Shown one piece after another: positions 1-5,148 of a DNA stretch of 5,148 bases (its first letter is position 1; each line of letters begins with the position of its first letter). The DNA is taken from positions 1 to 5,148 of the forward strand of contig JAICYE010000211.1 of assembly GCA_025934385.1 (NCBI GenBank), given 5' to 3'. The notes under the pieces were generated by a model that was given only the letters and a program-made list of their open reading frames with translations, did not search any database and was not told where the DNA came from. Position numbers and translations under genes: made by a program. This DNA is from Acidimicrobiia bacterium. Lineage in GTDB: Bacteria; Actinomycetota; Acidimicrobiia; IMCC26256; BP-133.

Positions 1-5
1 AGCCG

Positions 6-3000
6 GTGAGCGTCCCCGAGCCGGATCCTGGCCGGCCGGGGTGGGTGCGGCGCCTCGGCGGCTACATGATGCGCCACCGCGCCGACGTGGTGCTCTCGCT
101 CGGGGCGGCCCTGCTCGGCGGAGCGGCGCAGACGGCCGTCCCGCTGGTCGAGCGCCAGATCGTGGACGGCGTCATCGTCGGCCACCACTCCGCACTGTGG
201 CCCTGGCTGCTGCTGCTCGCCGTCCTCGGGGCGGCCACCTTCGGGTTCGCCTACGTGCGGCGCTACCGGGGCGGCAAGGTGGCGCTGGCGGTGCAGTACG
301 ACCTCCGCAACGCCATGCACGACCACCTCTGCACCATGGACGCCACCGCGCTGGCGGCCATGCCCACCGGCCAGCTCGTCGGCCGGGCCAGCTCCGACAC
401 CACGCTGGTGCAGGGCCTCCTCAACTTCTTCCCGATCATGAGCAGCAACGTCCTCGTCGTGCTGCTGTCGCTGGCGGTGATGCTCTGGCTTTCGCCGCTG
501 CTGGCCCTGGTCAGCCTGGTGGTGGTGCCGGCCGTCCTCGGGATCTCCTACCGCATGCGCTGGCAGGTGTTCCCCGCCACCTGGGAGGCGCAGCAGCGGG
601 AGGGCGACGTCGTCCAGATCGTCGACGAGGACCTGGCCGGCGTGCGGGTGGTCAAGGCCTTCGCCCGGGAGGGCCGGGAGCTCGAACGCATCGCCGACGC
701 CTCAACCACGCTCTACGGCTCGCAGATGCGGGCGGTGCGGCTCCAGGCCCGCTTCCAGCCGCTGCTGCAGGCCGTGCCGGCGCTGGGCCAGGTGGCGATC
801 CTGACCTTCGGCGGCTGGCTGGCTCTCCACGGTCGCATCAGCCTCGGCACCTTCCTGGCCTTCTCGAGCTACGTGACCCAGCTGGTGGCGCCGGCCCAGC
901 GGCTGGCCGCCGTGCTCACCATCGGCCAGCAGGCCCGGGCCGGCGTCGAGCGCATCTTCCAGCTCCTCGACCTCGAACCGGCCATCGTCGACGCGCCGGA
1001 CGCCGTCGACCTTCCCCGGGGGCCGGGCCGGCTCGACTTCTGCGACGTCACCTTCGCCTACCAGGGCGGGCCGCCGGTCCTCTCGGGCCTCGACCTCCAC
1101 CTCGCCGCCGGGGAACGGGTGGCGCTCGTCGGCCCGTCGGGCAGCGGCAAGTCGACGGTGGCGATGCTGGTGTCGCGCTTCTACGACCCCGATCAGGGGG
1201 CGGTGCTGATCGACGGGCACGACGTGCGGGCCGTCACCCGCCACTCGCTGCGGAGCCAGGTGGGGGTCGTCTTCGAGGAGAGCTTCCTGTTCTCCGAATC
1301 GGTGCGGGACAACATCGCCTACGGCCGGCCCGACGCCACCGACAGCGAGATCGAGGCCGCCGCCCGGGCCGCCGGGGCGCACGATTTCATCGCCCGGCTG
1401 CCCCGGGGCTACGACACCGTGGTCGGCGAGCGGGGTCTCACCCTCTCCGGCGGGCAGCGCCAGCGGGTGGCACTGGCCCGGGCGCTGCTCACCGACCCCC
1501 GCATCCTCGTGCTCGACGATGCCACCAGCGCCATCGACGCCCGCACCGAGGAAGTCATCCACGACGCGCTGCGGGAGGTCACCGCCGGGCTGACCACGCT
1601 GCTCGTCGCCCACCGCCGTTCCACGCTCCACCTCGCCGACCGCATCGTGGTGCTCGACGGCGGGCGGGTCGTCGACGAGGGGACCCACGAGGCACTGCTC
1701 GAGCGGAGCGCGCTGTACCGGACGCTGCTCACCGGTCTGGAGGACGGGTCGGAGCCCGACTCGTCGCCGACGGGGATCGTGCGGGGCGGCGGCCGGATCA
1801 CCGCCTCGGCCTGGGCCGGGGAGCGCACGGCCGGTCGGGACGCCAGGGCCAGCCGGTCGGGCAGGGTGTCGCCGGGCGTGGCCAGCATCGGGCCCGGTCT
1901 CGGCGGCGGAGGCGGCGGCAACTGGCGGGCCAACCTGGCCCCCACCCCGGAGATCCTGGCCCGGGTGGCCGAGTTGCCGCCGGTCCGCGACATACCCGAA
2001 GTCGACCTCGACGCCGAGTCCCGGCCCGATCCCCGCTTCAGCCTGCCCCGGCTGCTGGTCGAGTTCCGGGGGCCGCTGCTCCTCGGCCTCCTGCTGGTGG
2101 TCCTCGACGCCCTGGCCGCCCTGGCCGGGCCCGTCCTCGTGAAGACCGGCGTCGACAACGGGGTGCGGGCCGGGTCGCAGGGCGTGCTGTTGGCCGCCTC
2201 GGCCGTCTACCTGCTGGTGACCTTCGCCGCGCTGGCCGACCAGATCGGCGAGACGTTCGTCACCGGCCGGGCGGCCCAGCGGATCATGCTGTCGCTGCGG
2301 ATCCGGATCTGGGCCCAGTTGCAGCGCCTCTCGCTCGACTACTACGAGAGCGAGATGGCCGGCCGGATCATGACCCGCATGACGACCGACGTCGACCAGT
2401 TCGAGTCGCTCATCGAGAACGGGCTGCTCTCGGCGCTCGTCAGCGTGGTGACGTTCGTGGGCGTCGGCGTGGCCCTCGTCGTCCTCAACCCCGAACTCGG
2501 GCTGTGGACCCTGTCGGTGGTGGTGCCCCTCGCCGTCGCCACCGTGGCCTTCCGGCGGTGGGCGGCCCGGCTCTACGACCTGGCCCGGGAACGCATCGCC
2601 GTCGTCAACGCCGACTTCCAGGAGAGCCTGTCGGGAATCCGGGAGGCGCAGGCCTTCGTCCACGAGGAGGCGACGATCAGCCGCTTCCACCGCCTCGGGC
2701 AGAGCTACCTCGACGTCCGGGTGTCGGCCCAGCGGCTGGTGGCCACCTACTTCCCCTTCGTGCAGTTCCTGGCCACGGTGGCCAACGCCGTCGTGCTCGG
2801 CGTCGGCGCCCGGCTGATCGCCGGAGGGCACCTGACCACCGGCGAGTTGATCGCCTTCATCCTCTACATCGACCTGTTCTTCTCGCCCATCCAGCAGCTG
2901 TCCCAGGTGTTCGACGCCTGGCAGCAGACCCGGGTCTCCGTGGCCCGCATCTCCGACCTCATGGCCATCGGGACGCGCACACCGGCCGCCGCCGAGCCGG

Positions 3001-3878
3001 TGGCGCCGGGCCGGCTGTCCGGCGACCTCCGGCTGGACGGGGTCCACGTCGGCTACCCGACGGCGCCGAACCGGGCCGGGCCGGATCGACCCGGCGCGGC
3101 GGGCCGGGTCGAGCGGAGGGGGCCGGCCGACCGGCGGCTGCTGCAGTCGGCTGACGCCGTTCCCGTCCGGCCCGCCCTGGCGTTGGACGGGCTGTCCCTC
3201 CACGTCGCCCCCGGCGAGACCGTGGCGCTCGTCGGCGAGACCGGCGCCGGCAAGTCGACGGTGATGAAGCTCCTGGCCCGCTTCTACGACCCCGACGAGG
3301 GCGGCGTCCTCGTCGACGGGCTCGACCTCCGCACGCTCGACACCACCGCCTACCGCCGCCAGCTCGGCTACGTGCCCCAGGAGCCGTTCCTCTTCACCGG
3401 CACCGTCCGGGACAACATCGCCTACGGGCGGCCGGAGGCCACCGACGCCGAGGTCGAAGCAGCGGCGCGGGCGGTCGGCGCCCACCCCTTCATCGCCGCC
3501 CTCCCCGGCGGCTACCTCCACGAACTCGAGGAGCGGGGCCGATCCCTGTCGGCCGGCCAGCGCCAGCTCATCGCCCTGGCCCGGGCCGAGCTCGTCGACC
3601 CCGCCATCCTCCTCCTCGACGAGGCCACCTCCAACCTGGACCTCGCCACCGAGGCCCGGGTGGCGGAAGCCATGCAGCACCTCGCCCGGAGCCGGACGAC
3701 GGTCATCATCGCCCACCGGCTGGCCACGGCGGCCACCGCCGACCGCATCGTCGTCCTCGACCGCGGCCGGGTCGCCGAAAGCGGCTCCCACGCCGAGCTC
3801 CTCGCCGCCGACGGGCCCTACGCCGCCCTCTGGGCCGCCTCCGAGCTGGTCGCCGACCGCCACACCGACGCCGCCTGA
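6..3878 (+). CDS. Fused full-length ABC exporter (TMD-NBD-TMD-NBD), multidrug/lipid type, Rv0194-like
   Basis: This is an inner-membrane ATP-driven exporter in which two half-transporters are joined in one chain of about 1290 residues; the substrate is unknown. TMD1 has six predicted helices (about 28-48, 64-84, 141-161, 164-184, 255-275, 278-296). NBD1 follows, with A-loop Tyr352, Walker A GPSGSGKST 376-384, signature LSGGQ 480-484, Walker B Asp504 and H-loop His536. A linker of about 105 residues contains six glycines (633-638). TMD2 has helices near 690-711, 726-744, 807-827, 830-849, 915-936 and 943-962. NBD2 has A-loop Tyr1017, Walker A GETGAGKST 1077-1085, Q-loop Gln1125, signature LSAGQ 1181-1185, Walker B Asp1205/Glu1206 and His1237. 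In NBD1 the catalytic Glu is Asp505 and the Q-loop residue is Glu424, so one ATP site looks degenerate. The GTG start at 6 is provisional: only five bases precede it, no ribosome binding site is visible, and the frame is open to the edge. ATG codons at 66/69 are less likely starts. Fold and class are secure; the substrate is not. Confidence 0.95.
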   Translation: MSVPEPDPGRPGWVRRLGGYMMRHRADVVLSLGAALLGGAAQTAVPLVERQIVDGVIVGHHSALWPWLLLLAVLGAATFGFAYVRRYRGGKVALAVQYDLRNAMHDHLCTMDATALAAMPTGQLVGRASSDTTLVQGLLNFFPIMSSNVLVVLLSLAVMLWLSPLLALVSLVVVPAVLGISYRMRWQVFPATWEAQQREGDVVQIVDEDLAGVRVVKAFAREGRELERIADASTTLYGSQMRAVRLQARFQPLLQAVPALGQVAILTFGGWLALHGRISLGTFLAFSSYVTQLVAPAQRLAAVLTIGQQARAGVERIFQLLDLEPAIVDAPDAVDLPRGPGRLDFCDVTFAYQGGPPVLSGLDLHLAAGERVALVGPSGSGKSTVAMLVSRFYDPDQGAVLIDGHDVRAVTRHSLRSQVGVVFEESFLFSESVRDNIAYGRPDATDSEIEAAARAAGAHDFIARLPRGYDTVVGERGLTLSGGQRQRVALARALLTDPRILVLDDATSAIDARTEEVIHDALREVTAGLTTLLVAHRRSTLHLADRIVVLDGGRVVDEGTHEALLERSALYRTLLTGLEDGSEPDSSPTGIVRGGGRITASAWAGERTAGRDARASRSGRVSPGVASIGPGLGGGGGGNWRANLAPTPEILARVAELPPVRDIPEVDLDAESRPDPRFSLPRLLVEFRGPLLLGLLLVVLDALAALAGPVLVKTGVDNGVRAGSQGVLLAASAVYLLVTFAALADQIGETFVTGRAAQRIMLSLRIRIWAQLQRLSLDYYESEMAGRIMTRMTTDVDQFESLIENGLLSALVSVVTFVGVGVALVVLNPELGLWTLSVVVPLAVATVAFRRWAARLYDLARERIAVVNADFQESLSGIREAQAFVHEEATISRFHRLGQSYLDVRVSAQRLVATYFPFVQFLATVANAVVLGVGARLIAGGHLTTGELIAFILYIDLFFSPIQQLSQVFDAWQQTRVSVARISDLMAIGTRTPAAAEPVAPGRLSGDLRLDGVHVGYPTAPNRAGPDRPGAAGRVERRGPADRRLLQSADAVPVRPALALDGLSLHVAPGETVALVGETGAGKSTVMKLLARFYDPDEGGVLVDGLDLRTLDTTAYRRQLGYVPQEPFLFTGTVRDNIAYGRPEATDAEVEAAARAVGAHPFIAALPGGYLHELEERGRSLSAGQRQLIALARAELVDPAILLLDEATSNLDLATEARVAEAMQHLARSRTTVIIAHRLATAATADRIVVLDRGRVAESGSHAELLAADGPYAALWAASELVADRHTDAA
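3060..3167 (+). other. About 36-residue insertion inside NBD2 of the ABC exporter
   Basis: In NBD1 the distance from the A-loop Tyr (352) to the first Walker A Gly (376) is 24 residues. In NBD2 the same interval (1017 to 1077) is 60 residues, so about 36 extra residues lie between the first two strands of the ATPase core, approximately residues 1019-1054. The extra segment is rich in Gly, Pro, Arg and Ala, without hydrophobic periodicity, so it is probably a disordered surface loop. The reading frame continues cleanly into a normal second strand and Walker A motif, so the domain is expected to fold. The exact limits are an estimate. Confidence 0.75.
3086..3112. repeat. Perfect 10-bp inverted repeat within the NBD2 insertion
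   Basis: The arms TCGACCCGGC (3086-3095) and GCCGGGTCGA (3103-3112) are exact reverse complements around a 7-base spacer. The repeat sits in the middle of the segment that NBD1 lacks. It could be a small palindromic element that created the insertion in frame, or a chance product of GC-rich sequence. Confidence 0.7.
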
Positions 3879-3888
3879 CGCAGCGTCA
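3876..3888. repeat. Short palindrome overlapping the exporter stop codon
   Basis: The sequence TGACGC-A-GCGTCA is a perfect 6-bp inverted repeat around one base. Its left arm starts with the TGA stop of the exporter. The spacer is too short for a stable RNA hairpin with all six pairs, so a protein-binding site or chance are the alternatives. Confidence 0.35.
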
Positions 3889-3923
3889 ACAAAGGAAGTG
3901 GCCAGGCCCGCCGACGTCGGATC

Positions 3924-3951
3924 CCTCCTGCCGTCGGGTCAGGGCAGGAGG
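3924..3951 (+). terminator. Stem-loop 45 bases after the exporter stop, possible terminator
   Basis: CCTCCTGCC (3924-3932) and GGCAGGAGG (3943-3951) form a perfect 9-bp GC-rich stem with a 10-base loop. Its position fits a terminator for the exporter transcript. There is no T-run after it, so a classical intrinsic terminator is not supported; terminators without a U-tract have been proposed for high-GC actinobacteria. The right arm also overlaps the possible dehydrogenase remnant on the other strand, so the repeat may serve neither purpose. Confidence 0.4.
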
Positions 3952-4031
3952 ACGATCTTGCCGGTGGTGTGGCCGGCGGCGCCGTCCGCCTGAACCGGAT
4001 CCCACACACCGTGTATCGCAACCGGTTGCGG
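3939..4031 (-). pseudogene. Possible remnant of the C-terminus of a zinc-type/quinone-type dehydrogenase (MDR family)
   Basis: Read on the minus strand, this stretch ends in DGAAGHTTGKIVLLP followed by TGA (3939-3941). The ending G-x-x-x-GKIVL-x-P is typical of medium-chain dehydrogenase/quinone oxidoreductase proteins, where it forms the last strand of the chain. The frame is closed upstream by a stop at 4032-4034, leaving only about 30 codons, of which roughly the last 15 look family-like. No other frame upstream continues the similarity. I infer a decayed gene end left between the two genes, but the match is short and recalled rather than searched, so coincidence is possible. Confidence 0.3.
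4017..4030. promoter_or_regulatory. Perfect 14-bp palindrome, LacI-family-like operator candidate
   Basis: CGCAACCGGTTGCG is fully self-complementary with a central CpG. The pattern GCAA-N4-TTGC around a central CG resembles operators of LacI/GalR/PurR-type repressors. No regulator gene and no divergent promoter are in view, so function as an operator is an inference from shape only. Confidence 0.35.
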
Positions 4032-4034
4032 TCA

Positions 4035-4059
4035 GTGAACATCGACGGCCGTGAACACC
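4035..4059 (+). repeat. Direct repeat GTGAACAYC, two copies 16 bp apart
   Basis: GTGAACATC (4035-4043) and GTGAACACC (4051-4059) match at 8 of 9 bases and lie in the spacer between the two 14-bp palindromes. The copies are short, so chance cannot be excluded. Confidence 0.35.
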
Positions 4060-4067
4060 CCGTTGGG

Positions 4068-4081
4068 CGCAACCGGTCGCG
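4068..4081. promoter_or_regulatory. Second, near-perfect copy of the 14-bp palindrome
   Basis: CGCAACCGGTCGCG differs from the copy at 4017 by one base (T to C). The two copies start 51 bp apart, close to five helical turns, so they would lie on nearly the same face of the DNA. It is followed by GTATAC at 4082-4087. Confidence 0.3.
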
Positions 4082-4106
4082 GTATACGGTCGGAGCCACA
4101 CCGCTT

Positions 4107-4147
4107 CGGCGTTCCTGTGCAACACCCCCTGTTGCGGAGGAACGCCG
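4107..4147. terminator. Strong interrupted hairpin, candidate bidirectional terminator
   Basis: An outer stem of 10 perfect pairs (CGGCGTTCCT 4107-4116 with AGGAACGCCG 4138-4147) is followed by a two-by-two junction and an inner stem of 6 pairs (GCAACA 4119-4124 with TGTTGC 4130-4135), closed by a loop of five C. In plus-strand RNA the junction keeps one U-G pair, leaving a single G-G mismatch. It lies 228 bases after the exporter stop and about 85 bases after the oxidoreductase stop on the other strand, so it could stop readthrough from both. Neither strand has a T-run after the stem, so the terminator role is inferred; a structured RNA or protein site is the alternative. Confidence 0.55.
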
Positions 4148-4186
4148 GTCCGCGGTGCCCGTCTGGAAATGCTTGATACGAGAGCG

Positions 4187-4211
4187 GCAGAGGACACGGC
4201 CGTCTTTCTGC
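4187..4211. repeat. Weak imperfect stem-loop downstream of the oxidoreductase gene
   Basis: GCAGAGGAC (4187-4195) can pair with GTCTTTCTGC (4202-4211) through five outer and three inner Watson-Crick pairs with a wobble and a bulge between them. It begins about 20 bases after the minus-strand stop codon. On the minus strand, the relevant one for termination, the wobble is lost, so support is weak. Confidence 0.2.
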
Positions 4212-4232
4212 GGAGGCGTCCACGCCGGGGGG

Positions 4233-5148
4233 TCAGGCGGCGTCCGGGGGGTCTTCGAGCGCGGTGAGCCGGGCGGGGACGTGCTTGTGCCAGGGGGTTC
4301 CGGCGATGGGATCGCGGTCGGCGGCGGACGTCAGCTCGTTGGGCGCCACGCCGGTCGTCACCGCATTGCCGTCGCCGGACGGGCTGGTGAGGCCGAGGCC
4401 GTTGGGCAGGGCGAGATGCCCGTCCTGCATGCGGTCGTCGATCTCCACGGTGACGTCGCCGGCGCCCCGGCGGGTCGACAGGCGGGCCCGTCCGCCGTCG
4501 ACGAGGCCCAACCGGGAGGCGTCGCCGGGGCTGACCCGCAGGGCCCCGGAGGGGTCGCGCTTGCGCCAGGAGGGATCGCGCATGATCGTGTTGGCGGTGA
4601 AGGAGCGCCGCTCCCCGGCCGACAGCACGAACGGCCAGTCGGGATCGCGATCGGCCGGCTCGGTCGCCAGCCCGGCCAGCTCCGGCAGGAGCTCGGGAAT
4701 CGTGACGTGGACGAGCCCGTCCGGGGTGTCGACCCGGCGCCACGACTCGTCGTACTCGTCGTCGGTGATCACCACGCCCGACCGGCTCGACAGGATGGCG
4801 TCGAACAGCTGCTCGCCGGCCATCAGGCCCTCGCCGGCGAACCCGGCCCGCTGCACGCCGGCGGGGTTGGACTGGGCGCAGCGGTGCGCCGCCGCCCACA
4901 GCACCGCACCGGCCGCCGCGCCGTCGGGCAGCGTCGGGCCGAGCGTGCGGTAGAGCACGACCGGCGCCACCGCGCCCAGCCGGACGTCACTTCCGACGGC
5001 GGCGAAGAAGGCGCCGGCGAACGCCGCCCGCCCCCGCGCCGCCGCCTCCCGCAACGGCGCCAGGTCGGCCTCGGTCACCACGCCCAGCGCCTCGACCAGG
5101 CGGGCGTGGATCTCGGGCTCGGGCAGGGGACCGGCCGGCGGGTCGAGC
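4233..5148 (-). CDS. Molybdopterin-dependent oxidoreductase, C-terminal part (runs off the window)
   Basis: This is the C-terminal part of a BisC/formate-dehydrogenase-like molybdopterin oxidoreductase, which transfers electrons to or from a substrate at a bis-MGD molybdenum centre; the substrate is unknown. About 304 residues are visible. The frame stays open to the right edge, with EPEIHARLVEALG lying before the GTG at 5081, so that GTG is internal and not the start. The segment around 4585-4631 (LSAGERRSFTANTI) opens the molybdopterin-dinucleotide-binding beta-barrel domain. It continues through ALRVSP, LGLVDG and LPNGLG, and the chain ends with GTPWHKHVPARL (4266-4301) and a TGA at 4233-4235. 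The N-terminal half, which would carry any iron-sulfur ligands and the Mo ligand residue, lies outside the window, so the subtype cannot be assigned. The gene is convergent with the ABC exporter and shares no transcript with it. Family assignment is firm from motif recognition; the reaction is not known. Confidence 0.88.
   Translation of the reverse strand, partial: LDPPAGPLPEPEIHARLVEALGVVTEADLAPLREAAARGRAAFAGAFFAAVGSDVRLGAVAPVVLYRTLGPTLPDGAAAGAVLWAAAHRCAQSNPAGVQRAGFAGEGLMAGEQLFDAILSSRSGVVITDDEYDESWRRVDTPDGLVHVTIPELLPELAGLATEPADRDPDWPFVLSAGERRSFTANTIMRDPSWRKRDPSGALRVSPGDASRLGLVDGGRARLSTRRGAGDVTVEIDDRMQDGHLALPNGLGLTSPSGDGNAVTTGVAPNELTSAADRDPIAGTPWHKHVPARLTALEDPPDAA

Larger units (their letters stand above)
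4009..4089. repeat. 22-bp imperfect inverted repeat with nested operator-like palindromes
   Basis: The left arm 4009-4030 and right arm 4068-4089 match as reverse complements at 19 of 22 positions, and all three differences are transitions. The spacer is 37 bases. In a plus-strand RNA two of the differences would be G-U pairs, giving 21 of 22 pairable positions. Each arm also contains a palindrome of its own: CGCAACCGGTTGCG (4017-4030, perfect) and CGCAACCGGTCGCG (4068-4081, one base off). Near the centre lies the 8-bp palindrome ACGGCCGT (4045-4052). Confidence 0.75.
3879..4232. other. 354-base gene-free gap between convergent genes, rich in inverted repeats
   Basis: No convincing intact gene lies here. 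The frames that cross it translate to low-complexity or unrelated sequence and look like shadows. The gap is slightly less GC-rich than its neighbours. From left to right it holds a stem-loop (3924-3951), a possible dehydrogenase remnant on the minus strand (3939-4031), a 22-bp imperfect inverted repeat (4009-4089) and a strong hairpin (4107-4147). A weaker imperfect stem lies at about 4187-4211. Because both flanking genes point inward, neither needs a promoter here. Confidence 0.8.

Noticed and set aside
1749..2060. Linker between the two exporter halves as a possible gene-fusion scar with an internal start
   Set aside because: The linker stays in frame and no convincing internal ribosome binding site and start were found. 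Gly-rich linkers are, from memory, normal in fused actinobacterial exporters.
41..3154. Long plus-strand frame of about 1037 codons overlapping the exporter
   Set aside because: It is extremely rich in Arg, Gly, Ala and Pro and has no domain. It is a shifted frame of the exporter, whose own frame has all ABC motifs.
702..3863. Very long open frame (about 1050 codons) antisense to the exporter
   Set aside because: It lies wholly inside the exporter gene. Its translation is Gly/Glu/Asp/Pro/Arg-rich with no recognisable domain, which is the usual mirror of high-GC codon bias.
3911..3920. 10-bp palindrome CCGACGTCGG
   Set aside because: Palindromes this short are expected by chance in GC-rich sequence, and nothing else marks the site.
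4063..4088. Possible promoter boxes TTGGGC and TATACG on the plus strand
   Set aside because: The spacing is only 14 bases, the boxes match consensus poorly, and no gene follows on that strand.
4032..4223. Minus-strand frame of 63 codons in the intergenic gap
   Set aside because: It covers both inverted-repeat structures, has no family resemblance, and I found no convincing ribosome binding site, so a small protein is not supported.
3886..4899. Minus-strand frame of 337 codons crossing the gap and the oxidoreductase
   Set aside because: The translation is Arg/Pro/Gly-rich. The competing frame from 4233 upward carries clear molybdopterin-domain motifs.
4264..4953. Plus-strand frame of 229 codons opposite the oxidoreductase
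   Set aside because: It is a Ser/Arg/Pro-rich shadow of the minus-strand gene, with no motif.

Overview
The window is GC-rich throughout (clearly above 65% by eye). It has G/C-ending codons, GTG starts and long open antisense frames, as expected of a high-GC actinobacterium. I cannot name the genus. It holds two convergent genes separated by a structured, gene-free gap.

Layout: (1) Positions 6-3878, plus strand, encode an essentially complete fused ABC exporter of about 1290 residues, built as TMD-NBD-linker-TMD-NBD. It resembles the full-length actinobacterial multidrug-type exporters such as M. tuberculosis Rv0194 (resemblance recalled, not searched). Its motifs show the asymmetry of heterodimeric exporters: one canonical and one degenerate ATP site. 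(2) Positions 3879-4232 are a 354-base intergenic gap. It contains a stem-loop near the exporter stop, a short possible remnant of a dehydrogenase C-terminus, a 22-bp imperfect inverted repeat whose arms contain operator-like palindromes, and a strong interrupted hairpin that may end transcription from both sides. (3) Positions 4233-5148, minus strand, encode the C-terminal part of a molybdopterin-dependent oxidoreductase. It runs off the right edge, so its start and catalytic half are outside the window.

The two genes are convergent, so they do not form an operon, and nothing here shows that they work together. The exporter would pump an unknown, probably lipophilic substrate out through the inner membrane. 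The molybdoenzyme would carry out an unknown redox reaction. I see no mobile element, CRISPR array, RNA gene or defence cassette. The least ordinary parts are the intergenic inverted-repeat structures and a 36-residue insertion in the second ATPase domain of the exporter, which carries a perfect 10-bp DNA palindrome.
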